From Telopea speciosissima (taxonomy: Eukaryota; Streptophyta; Magnoliopsida; Proteales; Proteaceae), in contig NC_057918.1 in assembly GCF_018873765.1 (NCBI RefSeq), positions 45,051,871 through 45,115,870 on the forward strand: a stretch of DNA of 64,000 nucleotides, written 5' to 3'. Shown piece by piece: positions 33,541 through 46,256 of this stretch. Position 1 is the first letter of the stretch; each line of letters starts with the position of its first letter. Under the pieces are notes generated by a model. The model was not told where the DNA came from, did no database searches, and saw only the letters and a program-made list of their open reading frames with translations. Position numbers and translations under genes: made by a program.

Positions 33541-33825
33541 AGAAAAATATACATTAAAAATTATAAAATAACAAAGAACTTATAGTTAAAATTTAGAGAG
33601 TCTGTACTAAATTTTGGGTTGAAGTCTTATTAGGCTTCACATAAATATTAGGTGGTGCATAACCTTTACTTCCCATGAAAAATATGCAATAAGAACTACA
33701 AAATAACAAAGAACTTAGTCTTTTTTCTTTGGTAGAAACAAAGAACTTATAGTCAAAATTGAGAGACTGTGTAGTAATTTTGGGGTTGAAATCTTATTAG
33801 GCTTCATATAAATATTAGGATACTA
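33541..33825 (+). repeat. Diverged tandem duplication
   Basis: Two direct copies of a unit of about 110-140 bp contain AAAATAACAAAGAACTTA and TCTTATTAGGCTTCA (about 33541-33652 and 33680-33825). The second copy has an insertion of about 30 bp near 33719. No function is evident. Confidence 0.8.
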
Positions 33826-34957
33826 ACGCAGCACTGCCACAACCATTTGGCTTGCAAAGAATCAAATGTAGAACTGATTATGCAATGTCATAATTATCAT
33901 AAGTCAATAAAATTCTATGGCAGAATTCAAAAGTAGTATTGGACGCAGATAGTTCTCAAGTGATACCAGTTTGATTTTGCCCATAACTACAAATCCACAA
34001 AAAGGATCATGCAATCAAATGACTGAATGAGTATAACTCTGATATTGGAAGATCAGTCAATCCATGTTTGTAATAATTCAACATCTTCCATAGGTGATTA
34101 CACCTTGTATTTAATACCCAAGTTAACCAATATCCTGAGATAATCATAATGTCATTCTACATATGAAATAAAATAATCTATTAAGAATGGAAAATAATCA
34201 TAGAAAATCTGAAAAGAAAATGAAACAAGAAGCCGTGCATCTGAAATCATTTCAGCTATCTCAATTGCCTCAAACAATAATCCACCATACATTGCATCCT
34301 TCAAAGGCCTTAATTTGACTATCTTAGTCATTAAAGATTTTGTTGACCTGGATATCCACAGGAAGGAAATATTCTGGGAATTGTTGACGGACTGAGCCCT
34401 CCCTGAATTGGTATCTCCTAGCTTCTTCTATGCCAATAAAAAATGAAAACTTTACATCAGTTCACCAATGTAAAGGACACAAGTAAATTGTAAAAACTGT
34501 GAAACTACAAAAGTTGATTCAATAGGAAACACATGATTTCCAATAATATAGTGCATCAATCAACAATAGACAATTTCTAACACTCCATATTGTTTAGTAG
34601 AAAAACACTTAAAAAAACAAAATGGAAGAAGGGAAAAGTGGATGAATTGAATACAGTAGAGAATACCACTTAAACATGGATCAAATTGCAAGAGAATAAA
34701 ATCCCTACAATTTCTATTGACAATTTTGTTTTTGCTGATTGCACCAGAGTGGGGAGTTACAGAGTTATAGACATCAGAGGCCATTTGTCTTTAAAGAGGG
34801 TGAGTAGATATGGTGTCATCCTAACCCCGAATCAACATACTTATAAGATTGAAAATTGCCTGATAACCATCGACATAACCCTTCATTGGTGTCATCAACA
34901 AGTGCTCAGTCCACCTAATCAAACAAAAAATCCCCTTTTCTCAACAAATCACCGTGG
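33826..34957. other. Non-coding stretch, nothing recognised
   Basis: AT-rich DNA without a supported reading frame. An open segment at 34686-35018 runs into the hAT element and shows no family resemblance. Confidence 0.3.
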
Positions 34958-34965
34958 AATTCCAA

Positions 34966-37035
34966 TAGGGGTGTCAAAAAATCCAGCTCGGCCCAAACCT
35001 GCCCTGAGTCCGGCCTGAACCCGACCCTGATTTTTTAGCCTGATGGGCAGGTTAGGGTTTAGAAATTGCTTGACCCTGGCAGGGTCGGGTTGGGATCGGG
35101 TTTAGGCCTCGGGTTGAGCCCAGCCTGGCCCGGCCCGACCCTGTATTGTTTATAAGCATATATATACAATATATACTTATATAGATATTTATATTATAAT
35201 TCTTTTTTATCCTAACACTAAAAAAATAAAAAATACTAAAAAAACACTCAAATCCCTCAAAACCCTAAAAGCGATTCACATTTCACTCACCCCCATCTCT
35301 TTCCCTTCACGTCGTTTCTGCAAATCTTCTCCAAACGAAACAGCCTAAATCCGTTCTCTTTCCCTTCAGTCTTCCATCTTCCCATTGTGCGATTTCTGCA
35401 AATTATCCCCATATCGAAAAATAATAGGGAAGAATCGTTGAACCTAAAGGAGTTTTAAAGTTTGAAGGAGTTGAACATCTGCAGCTTTGAAGGCGATTCT
35501 GGAAGGGAAGTTGTAACAGAACCCTCTGCGATGTCTGTATATCTAGAATAGCCTCATCTATCATTCTCGTTTGGACTTTGGAGGAGAAAGCTGACGAGGA
35601 GAACTGCAAGGCGAGTTTGAACCAATTAGGTATGTCTGATTGTTCTTCTTCTTCTGTATCTCTCTCTTGGTTTTGTCTCTCACTCTCTTCTCTTTGCTCT
35701 TTCTCCTTTTTTTTTTCTTTTCACTGGGTTGAACCCTAGAAGGGGTTAATCAAAGTTTTAGAGGAAAAAAAAAGGGGTGGTGGGCGTTTTCGCTGGGAAT
35801 TGACAGTGGTTTTTTTTTTAAAAGTCAAATGGGTGGGGTGATTTTCAGTGAAAATTGAAGAGGTTATCTGGTTTGGGGTCAAGTAAGTGGATGGGAATGA
35901 GAGTCGAAGGGAGGAGTGTTTTACTGTGGAAGTCCAGGGTTTTTGTTTACTTGTTTGTTTGTTCGCTGTTACAGGCTTACAACAGGGGGTAATAAAAGGA
36001 GAATAGGTTGTTACTGTTGGAATCAGAAGGGGGGGGGGGTTGGGGAGATGGGGCTGTTGTAGATAATTTTTTTTACAGCTCTCTGTGGCAGAGGGCAAAG
36101 GCATGGACGACAAAACTGGATGTAGAATGTAAAACAGAGATCTCTTGAACTTTTGAATTAATGGATGGAAACAGATACATACCCAAATCCATGTCTTTTC
36201 TTAGATAATTTTTTTTCTTAAATTAATTTTAGATTATTGAATATTTTTTTGTGTGGCTTTTAGTAACCCGACCTTCGGGTTAGTGTGATGGATACACAGT
36301 CATGAGATTGATGATGCTTCCTCTATTTTTTGTCAGCTTAATGAGACACTAAATAATGATATGATGTAGTATGAATCCTGCTTTCATAAGGTTTCAAGAG
36401 AGGTGGACTGGAGTGGGTCTTAACCTTGGGTATCTTCGGCATGAACTACCCAGACTCTATACTCAGAATTTTTTATATTTGTATCAAATGTTATATTGGT
36501 TAAGGCTTTAATGATCTTAATTTGAGTATTGTGAGCTTATTGCCCTGTTTCTTTCACTTGGCTTTTTGATTGGTCATGGTGCTTGAATGTAACATGATTG
36601 GTGCCTTATCGAGATTGACCATAGGACAATCTAAAGAGATTCATTAAGTGCACTGTTTATAAGCTATTCATTTTTACTGCTTCAAATTAAGTTAAAATAT
36701 TTTACTTGCAATGCTGACAAATCCTAGAAAATTACAATCTGATCAACTTGGACATAGTAAAAATTACAGGCATAAGAAAAACCATTTCCAAAAATAAATA
36801 AAGTCAAGGTCAGGGTCAGGGACGGGTCAATAAGGGCTAACCCCGACCCTGCCCAACCCTATCAGGGCCAATTAGGGCCGGGTCGGATTAGGAAAAACCT
36901 TGGCAGGGTTGGGTTAGGGTTGAGGGTTTCTTGGCCCTGCCAGGGTTGGGTTGGGTCAGGGTTTAGGTTACGACCTCTAGGGTTGGGTAAGGGTTTAGGG
37001 CAGGCCCGGCCCAACCCGATCCATTGACACCCCTA
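34966..37035. mobile_element. Non-autonomous hAT-type DNA transposon
   Basis: A 2070 bp unit has perfect 12 bp terminal inverted repeats TAGGGGTGTCAA and an exact 8 bp flanking duplication AATTCCAA (34958-34965 and 37036-37043). Both properties are those of hAT transposons. Subterminal regions of about 200-250 bp at each end are dense in GGGTT, CCCGACC and GGCCCGGCCC motifs in opposite orientation, plausible transposase binding clusters. No transposase (no dimerisation domain or BED zinc finger) is present. The interior, about 35270-36780, is unrecognised and contains CT-rich runs and a G run at 36031-36040. Confidence 0.88.
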
Positions 37036-37043
37036 AATTCCAA

Positions 37044-39119
37044 ACCAAAACAAAGAAAGAAAATGAACACCAATCTCTTCAGGTAACCATACTATACTTT
37101 AACTTAACCCTAGAAAGAAGCAAGTATTGTACACTCGTAGAGGCAGACAGATAGAAATGAAAAAAAAAAAAAAAAAAAAAAAAAAGAACATCCTTCTGAA
37201 GAACCCACTCTTTTTAGTCACCATCAGAGATCTATAGACAAAGGATGGTGCAAAAAATACAGAGAAACAAAGAGAAAACAAAAGCAAAACGAAAAATAAG
37301 AGAAAAGAAGAGAGCATAAGAGATAGCTCTTTTCAAAATTTGCATATATATGATTCTCATGCATTGTCATGCTCAAGAAATTAGGTAAGATAAAAAATCA
37401 AAATTTAATGTAGAAACAGTATCGAGTGCTAATATTGGTACCTCAAGAATAAAACCTAATATATTACATATTGCAATTAACAAATAACATCCAAAAAATA
37501 CCCAAGCAGATCAGGATACCCAAATTTTCAGAATAGGCAACCAATTTTATCATCAAAAACCCAAATCAAATAACCCATCAAACAATAATATAATCAGTGT
37601 CACTCAAATTTTCTCTTAGACATGTTTCTCGATTAAAAAAAAAAGTCCATTAGCATAATTTTAGATTTATTTCAACAGAAGCCATGGGACTGACAAATGA
37701 AGAAAAGACGAAAAGGTAAGACAAACCTTCCTATTGAGATTGTAATGGTGCCATTTGGACTTGTACTGGAGCTTATGCTATAAATCATCTTTGAATTCCT
37801 TATTGCACATATCGCAGGTGATCCCCAACATCTTTGATATCTATTTGGTGAGACTGTCTGTATATTTGTTATAAAATCATAACTTATAAGCCTTGAATCA
37901 CAGAGAAGGAAAATGCATTCTAGCTTATGAGCTTCGGCAGGTAGCCTCTTCAGTTTCTTTGCAATGTGCACGAACTGATGTGAAGCCTAAGAAATCTCTC
38001 AAGTCGTAGATCAGTTTCTATGCAATGTGAAAGCATATCCTAGGAAAAGTATTCTTGTAGTTTGCTGGAATACAACATCAAAACTACAATGAAACCCCAT
38101 GAAAATGAAAACGTCACTTAAAAGAGCCTCAGTGCACCCACCCACTGGATCCATTCTTCGAGAGTTAAGGTATACAATGAATACAACCAGTGAACACAGG
38201 ATTCAGCAAGCAAATGCTAGTATGTATCCAACGTGTACAACAAAAACCATTGGATTATATGGCTTTTCATACAGTTTTGAGATGTTTTTTAAGTTAACAT
38301 TATTTAAATCATGAACTTCATTTCCTCACCTGCATTCCTCCCTTCTCAAGAGCTGAGCAATTTACTGACCTTGGAGCCATGCCAGGCATGTAATTATGTA
38401 AATAGTCTTTTTACTTAAATCTGTCTTTGTGGTCAATACTGTGGCCAAAGATGCCATCTGACCCAACCTTCTTCTTACAGGATCCTTTGTGGGCTTGAAC
38501 AACAATACCCTTTTCTTTTTCTTTGACACCACTAAATAGTATATATATATATATATTCCTAATTTTACTTGGATATCAAATACGGAGCCTAGAACTTGAA
38601 AATAGACAACATATAATAGCCCAAGGGGAAAAAGGAAAAGCAACTTGTACCAATTAACTCTATGGATTCGGATAAGGAAACCTTTTTGTGGTTCAACTGG
38701 TGTCTTAAATCTAAGAGAGAAATCTCTCTACCATTCAAACCAATCGACCATGATGTGTGTGTGTGGGTGTGCGTGAGGAGGATGCTTAAGGCCACTTCTG
38801 GGCCCTTGGCTCAAGAAGCTGGCATAGCTTGATAGCTGGGAACCTGCAACACAAGTCGTGAGGATAAAACCTGCATAGAATATTGGGAATTATTTGATAA
38901 TGTAGTTTCAATTGATGTTTATTCATCTCCATTAGGAGGTTATATATACAAGAGGTTACAGCCTTAGTCGATTCTAATTACAATGGAAAGATGAATGGTA
39001 GGTATTGCATGTGATATCATGTTCTAATAGTAATGGAATTCTAAATAGAGTTGGAGACTAAAGAGATTACATATTCTATTGTGAGTGGAACTATGAGTGC
39101 TAGATGAGTGGAGAGATTA
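37044..39119. other. Non-coding stretch with simple repeats and a possible LTR scrap
   Basis: It holds a poly-A run at about 37158-37185, a (TA)n tract near 38539-38556 and a short GT run near 38755. The last 230 bp (about 38890-39119), with GGTTATATATACAAGAGG, looks like the edge of an unrelated LTR, but no ends or partner were found. It abuts the cut end of the gypsy 3' LTR. Confidence 0.3.
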
Positions 39120-41418
39120 TCATTTCTTTTCTTTTCTCTTTCATATGGTCACTCTCATAGGCATCCAACACCTTAACCCCTGTTGGCAAGGGTGCATAGC
39201 ACGGGTGATGAAATTCTAGCCCAATGCATTTCATATGGCATCGTCTGAGTCTGGTGGTGTCAACCGTATCCCATTCTACGGGCTACTATAAGCCTCATTT
39301 CCAAGCCGGCTACGGCATCTAGTTTTGCAACTCATATTTAGCAATCAATGTCCAATCACAACATTCACCAGACAAATATTCCTTATTCAGTAGAATTCTC
39401 AACAATTGAATTAAGTGAACAATATAATAGTATTAATATAAATTGTCTTGACATATTAGCCGTGTCGCATTTACATACACGGTGTAATTTCACTCACCTT
39501 GTTCTAGTCCTATTGGTTTAGATGTCAGTTCTGTTCCGATTGGTGTCTGGTTGTTCACCTCGAGCACAGGATCAGCACCTAATTTATCGAATCATAAACA
39601 TGTGTCAATTAATATTTAAAGTTGTATTAATATCTTAGTGTTGGTCTGGGATTACTGGTCATGACTCTGTGTTTATACTGATGTCACTTAGAATTCTCTG
39701 GGCTTTGCACAAGGCATTCGGGTCTATCTTCTGGTGCATCATCCAGAGATGTGGAATTCAATCTAACTTGGTACCTAACAGTATAGTCAGCCAATACATG
39801 GCCCAGACAGTCATACAAACCAGTACCCAGGTCAGCAGTTCAGCTGAATCCATTCCTAGGCATGCCTACCTTGCCCTGTGGGGCCCACTTGGGTACCCAA
39901 GGTATGGAGGACAGCAAACATATGTGGAGAGGGGTATTTTGGTCACTTATCACCTCATCACATAGTCCTTAGGTCACTGGTGAAGGCCCAATAAGATAGG
40001 ACACTAAATAAGCCCAAAATATATCTCTGGGCATTTCATTGGGTGATTGGGCCAATTGCCCAGTGCATTGGCCAGAGCCTGTTTGAGATGAGTTTGAGTT
40101 GTTTTTCTTGGATTTTAGAGCAGGGGCTGCCATGGCATCGATCATAGAGGCATGAGGGATGGTCATGGATCATAAATTGGAGTATAATCCAATGGTTCCA
40201 ATGGTTTTGGGTTTGGTTTTCCCATTCAGAAGCCAAGAGCTATTCTGACAGCACAGAGAACAGCTGTCTAGGCTGAACTCAAGCCCAAGGATTTGGTTTA
40301 GGCTGCATGCAAGGCCTCTTTTACATATACTTTCATGGTAGGACACTTATCCTATGCTAAGGTAAGCAAGGATCAGCTTGCATGCAAAGATCCATGCCCA
40401 GACTGCCTATTCTGGGTACAATTGGGCTCTGCAGTCAGGCACAGAGACTGGTTTCAGTCTCAACAGTAAAATAACAGCAAAACATGCTATGATATGATCA
40501 GATCTTAGATGCAATGGCTTTTCATGTTAGATCTAATGCATCCCAAGGCAATCCCAAAGTGTTCTGAGCATTACTAGCTAGATACACCACCAACAGAGCA
40601 GAGATCAAGATACTAACACAGAGAACAACAACATATAAAGGTAAGGATGATTATCTGGAGGTGATATGCAGCTTATTCAGTGTGCAGATTGGCAGCACAG
40701 ATCCTTCTTCTCCTTCTCTCTTCCTCTTCCTTTTCCTTCTCTTTCTCTCTTTCAGCTACAACAACCAAAAACAAAATGAGGGGCTGCCCCTGCTATTTAC
40801 AGGATTGGCCCCACTAAGGCCTGTTTGGCCTTAGGCTCCCCTCTCCCATAATGCATTTTTAACTAAATTCTGGGCCATTCTGGCTGTATAGGTGGGGTCC
40901 AAATGGTTCTAGGAGTGGGTAATGGTTCCTAAAATTCCCATCTACCCCTAGAGGGTGTCCATGGTTTGTAGGGATGGTCTCCACATGTCTGGAGTTCAAA
41001 AAACTAATTTTAGCCACTCTGGGCGATTCTCTGGGCCTTTGGGCCAATCGCCCAGTGCATCGCCCAGAGAATGCAACATTGCTGTGTAGGCCTTAGGCTT
41101 CACAAGTGCTTAGCCCATGGCTTGGGCATTGCACCAGCACCTCATCCAGGGTTTGATACACATCTGAATAGGTGTGGGCCCCCACAAATATGGATAGGAG
41201 AGAGAGTACCTAGGGTTGATGCAGTACATCATGCTGTGGGCAGTGCAGTTGCATGGGTCTGCAATCAATCTTCTAACAGGTGTATAGGAGAACATCCTCC
41301 GGGGTTCTCCATTGAATTCAACCACTAGAGGAGTGATGTTCCATAGTGTGTTTGGGTGACTGGTCAGAGATCCCTGTCCTTCATCCAAAATTTCAATTAT
41401 TTAGGGGCAGGTTTGTCA
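39120..41418 (-). repeat. 3' LTR of G1, truncated (LTR-A)
   Basis: It aligns with 50290-52602 and 56135-58455. Similarity begins abruptly at about 39120 (CATTTCTTTTC), and the TGTCACACCCC end is missing. The other end is TTTGTCA followed by the polypurine tract (41419-41435; AAGGTGCGGAGAAA on the minus strand). CTCTGGGC/GCCCAG tags lie near 40020-40080 and 41020-41080. Confidence 0.88.
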
Positions 41419-41474
41419 TTTCTCCGCACCTTACAAAAATTTTGTCCTTGAAATTGGCTTACCTTGTAGTTCGA

Positions 41475-44400
41475 AGAGTTGGGGATATTTCTCTCATATT
41501 TCTCCTTCGCGTTCCTCGATGCTTCCACCATGGGATAGTTTTCCTATCGAACCTTGATGAATGTGATCGTGCGGTTATGGAGGTTATATTCCTTTCTGTC
41601 TAATATCTCCGTTGGCTGGTCTTTGTAGGTCATATCCGCATCTAGTTGTTCAGGTTCAGCTGAGAGTACATGTGCCAGGTTGTTGATGTATTTCCTTAGC
41701 ATTGACACATGGAAAACATCATGGACGCCTTGCAAAGATGTCAGTAGTGCCAGTCTATACGCTACAGGTCCCACTCTCTTAAGGACTTCATAAGGACCAA
41801 TATATCTTGGGCTTAGTTTACCCCTCTTGTTGAAGCGTAGCAACCCCTTCTTTGGGGATACTCAGAGAAATACCTTCTCTCCGACTCTAAATTCAATATT
41901 CCTCCTCTGATTGTCAGCATAACTTTTCTGTCTTGATTGGGCCACTTTGATCTTTTCTCTGATTACATCCACCTCGTCGTAGGTTTCCTGTATCATTTTA
42001 GGTCTAAGATACTTCGTTCTCCGACTTCATCCCAATACAATGGTGTACATCACTTCCAACCATATAAAGCTTCATATGGTGCCATGCCAATGGTGGAGTG
42101 GTAGCTATTGTTGTATGCAAATTTCACCAAGGGTATGTGGGCATCCCAACTGTCTTTTGTTTCTAGTATATAGGCTCTGAGCATGTCCTCCAGAGTCTGA
42201 ATGGTTCTTGTGGATTATCCATCCGTCTGAGGATGGAAAGCCATGCTGAGATTTAGTTGAGATCCCAGTGCTTGTTGCAGACTCTTCCAAAATCTTAAGG
42301 TGAATTGAGGGTCCCTATCGGATACGATGCTGACAGGCACTCCATATAGGCGGACTACATTTTCAATGTATAGTTAGGTGAGCTTTTCCATCGAATAATT
42401 TATCCTAATGGGAATAAAGTGAGCTGCTTTCGTCAGTCCGTCCACAGTCACCCAGATTGCATTCATCCCTTTCCTGGTGTTGGGTAGATTGGTCACGAAT
42501 TCCATTGTAATTCTTTCCCATTTCCACTCGGGAATAGGGAGTGGCTGCAATAACCCATACAGTCTGTGTCTCTCTGCCTTTATTTGCTGACAGGTGAGGC
42601 ATTCAGACACGTATATAGCTACAGTCTGCTTCATTCCAATCCACCAATAGTACTTCTTCAGATCCTTGTACATCTTTGTGCTTCCAGGGTGGATTGAGTA
42701 GGGTGAAATATGTGCCTCCTTACAAATTCAGTCCTGCAGATCATAGTCACTAGGCATGCACAATCTATCTCTGAATTAATGCCTCATCATGGGCCAACAA
42801 GAAGTCTGGGTCCTTGTGGACTCCTTACTTTACTTCCCAGATTATCTTGGCTAGATCGGGGTCCTTGGGCTGCTTCTCAATTATCTCTTCTCGGATTGAT
42901 GACTATATATCCACAACTGCTAGTAGCATAGCCGTTTCTTCGATCATAAGTTCTAGATCGAACTTCTGAGGTTCTTCTATCAGTTGTTCGCTAACAACCA
43001 AGGAAGCGAGGGATGCGGTTTGGGATTTCCTGCTTAATGCATCCACTACTACATTGGCCTTGCCAGGGTGGTATTGAATCTCATAGTTATAATCCTTTAC
43101 CAATTCTTACCACCATCTCTGTCTCATATTCAACTTCTTTTGGGTGAAGAAATACTTCAAACTCTTGTGATCGCTGAAGATCTCACTCTTTTCACCATAG
43201 AGATAATGTCGCCAAATTTTCAATGTGAAAGCTACCGTAGCCAACTCTCGGTCCTGAGTCGTGAAGTTCTTTTCGTGTTCCTTTAACTATCTTGAGGCAT
43301 AGGCGACCACTTTACCTTTTTGCATCAATACACAGCCCTGTTCGGGATGCGTCGGTGTATGCCACCATTCCTCCGGTGCCATCTGGAATAGTCAATACTG
43401 GCGCCGTCACCAATCGATTCCTTAACTCCTGAAAACTTTTCTCACAAGCGCCAGTCCACTCAAACTTTGCACCCTTCTTTGTTAGCTTTGTCATGGGTGC
43501 CGAGATGTGTAAGAAATTCTCAATAAATCGGCGGTAGTACTCGGCTAAACCCAAGAAGCTTCGGATCTCAGTGGCATTCTTTGGAGTCTCCCACTCGAGA
43601 ACCACCTTTACCTTGTCTGGGTCTACCTTGAATCCATCCTTGGTGACGATGTGTCCCAAGAATCCAATCTGGTGGAGCCAAAATTTGCACTTGCTGAACT
43701 TGGCGAACGGCTGGCGTTCCCGTAATCACTGTAACACGAAAGTAGGATGTCGAGCATGCTCCTCTTCACTTTTAGAGTAAACCAGAATGTCGTCAATGAA
43801 TACAATGATGAACTTGTCCAACACATCATGGAACACCCTATTCATCATGTCCATGAATGCTGTTGGGGCATTGGTTAACCCGAACGACAGTACTAAAAAT
43901 TCATAATATCCGTATTGAGTTCTAAACGCTGTCTTATTAATGTCGCCGCTCTTGATCTTCAATTGGTGGTATTCGGACCTAAGATCAATCTTGGAGAAGA
44001 CTCTTACTCCTTGCAGGTGATCAAATAGGTCATCGATGTGTGGCAATGGGTATCGATTCTTGATTGTAAGTTTATTCAGTTCATGATAGTCGATGCACAG
44101 TCGCATACTACCATCCTTTTTCTTCACGAATAGCACGGGTGCTCCCCAGGGAGACATGCTAGGTTGTATGAACCCTTTTTTTAATAGATCTTGTAATTGG
44201 ACCTGCAGTTCTTTTAATTCAATGGGTGCCATTCGATATGGTGCCTTGGATACCGGTGCCGTACCAGGAATCAAATTGATTGTGAATTTTGTCTCACAAT
44301 CAGGCGGTAGCTAGGTCAAATCTTCTAGAAAAATGTCGGGAAATTATCTAACTATGTTAAGTTCTTTCAATGGCTTTATCTTTGCCTCGGTATCCATTAC

Positions 44401-44873
44401 CGTGGCCAGATTGCCCTGACATCCATCATTCAACAACTTTCACGCCTGGAGGGCGGATAAAGTTATCCTTTTAGACTTTCTCATTGGTTCACTTTGGTAG
44501 AAGAAAATCGAGCCATCATCCAACTTGAATATGATCTTCTTCTCAGCACACATGACGTTTTCTCCATAGGTAGATAGCCAATCCATGCCTAGTATCACAT
44601 CAAGTCCTTTATATCGAACTTAATGAAATGGGCAGTTAAGTTCTTCCCATAAATTTCCACCAGACAGGGGTAGTAGACTTCCTTCAGGCTCAAGACACTG
44701 CCGATTAGTGTACTGACTACTAAATCGTGCCCGATGTCCCTCGGTTGAATAGTCATCCTACTCATAAAAGTGGTGGAAACGAAAGAGTGGGATGCACCCG
44801 AGTCGAATAATACTCGCATGGGGGAGGACGAGATAATCAGGGTACCTAGGGTTTGTATAAAATAAGGATGCAA
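41475..44873 (-). pseudogene. G1 pol: protease, RT, RNase H, integrase, chromodomain
   Basis: Protease (44873-44595) has LFDSGASHSFV. Reverse transcriptase (44274-43726) has [31 protein letters not shown] and the catalytic FIDDIL. RNase H starts at 43659 with MGHIVTKDGFKVDPDKV, through YTDASRTG, and ends near 42903 with [15 protein letters not shown]. Integrase (42673-42374) shows CLTCQQIK, PIPEWKWERITMEF and VDGLTKAAHFIP. Its first catalytic residue, normally D in ITMDF, is E here (codon at 42500-42502). The tail (41843-41544) has [20 protein letters not shown] and [11 protein letters not shown], then a chromodomain-like end that shifts frame before 41475. Several stops and frameshifts divide the segments; the piece between 42374 and 41843 (including the later integrase residues) is readable only in fragments. 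Confidence 0.88.
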
Positions 44874-44989
44874 TTAAGTTTTTCTTGCATCCATAGGTTA
44901 TTTCCTACAACTTAGTAGTGTTAGGTAGATTTACCTGTCATCACCTTGGGATTCGCCTCCACTTCTTCGTTGGTAAGCGCAAACACTTT

Positions 44990-46256
44990 TCCTTGAGTCC
45001 TATTGTCCTATAGCTGGAAAGGTCGAGCATGGAATAGGTTTGGCGAGTATGTGTTGTATCTGCAGTGCATGCATTCCCTGGCCATATGTCCTGCCTTGTG
45101 GCACACGTAACATCTATTGGACAACACGGTTGGTGATGAGGCCTGGCTTGCTTGGCTCATTGCAGGTCGGGCTGGCGAAGCTGCAGTTGTCGCTTGACTT
45201 GCAGTTGGTTGGGCAGGCCAACTATAAGTGGGGCAGAAAGGGTTCTGGCCCACATTTGGCGGACGATACTGAGTCGGGCTGGGGCTCGAACTAGTTCCTC
45301 AGAAAACTTTATTCGGCCATCCAAAATTCTGATAATTGCTTGGCCTCATGCCCAAACCAGGCGACGTTGTAGCTTTCTCTTTCTCCTTTAATCTATCTTC
45401 CATAGTCTTCGCCTTATCGACCATTTGAGCGTAGTCCTAAATATCTAGGGCTCACAGCATAGACCCGATCTCTGGTTTGAGTCCTTTTTCAAATTTCTTT
45501 GTTTTACTAGTTTCCCCCTTCAGGTGTTCTGGGGCAAAATAACTACTATTGGTAGTCCAGCACGGTCTTGGTTCCTTCCACAATAGCAGAGAACTCAGCT
45601 TCCTTCTTGTCTCTATAGCTCTCAGGGAAGTAGTTCTTAAAGAAAACTTCTTTGAATTGCTCTCAGGTGGGATTTGGTTGAGCTGCTTCAAGATTAGGCT
45701 TGGTTGCCTTCCACCATGCTTCTACCTCATTTTGTAGCTAATATCCAGCACATATCAGTTTCTGCGCATCTGTACACTCAAGTACGTCAAATGCCTTTTC
45801 CAAGGCACTAATCCACCATTTCGGCTGCATTGCCTCAAAATTTATCTTGGAAGATGCAGGCGGCTGGAGCTTCTTGAATCTCTCCATCACCTTAGCTGTA
45901 GAGTTTTTCGCAGTGTGTTGAGGCACAGGTGGTGGAAATTGTATCGGCCAGTTGGGTAGTGGTGGTGGCACTGCTCGCTCTTGCATCATGGCAGCGAATT
46001 ATGTAGACATTTGGCCCAGCAGCTCCTGTTGTTGCTGCATGGTTCGCATCATGGTGGATATGATGGTGTTCACCTCTCCAGCTGCCATACCTGGCTGAGG
46101 TGCAGCGGCAGTAGCTTGGGCAGCCATTGTTAACCTCGGCAAAGTAATCGATACTTCAAAGTTTTGAGCATCGGCTCCGTCCAGTAGCTCAACTTCTGGG
46201 ACAAATTGAGGGCGTCTTCCACGATGACCACCTCGGTTGGATCTAGTATTGACCAT
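44990..46256 (-). pseudogene. G1 gag, broken
   Basis: The ATG at 46256 gives MVNTRSNRGGHRGRRPQFVP, the usual chromovirus gag start. 45989-45738 gives the capsid-like AMQPKWWISALEKAFDVLEC block, and 45691-45452 (in part out of frame) the region ending KKFEKGLKPEIGSML. A proper zinc knuckle, CYVCHKAGHMAREC, is at 45071-45112 and keeps all of C, C, H, C. The segments lie in different frames separated by stops. The gag packages element RNA into cytoplasmic particles. The same architecture is seen in G2. Confidence 0.85.

Noticed and set aside
35736..36113. 125-codon minus-strand frame
   Set aside because: It is inside the hAT element interior, low complexity, and has no transposase motif.
34966..37035. 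Telomere-like TTAGGG and GGGTTTAG strings
   Set aside because: They are short and irregular and confined to the two ends of the hAT element, so this is not an interstitial telomere array.
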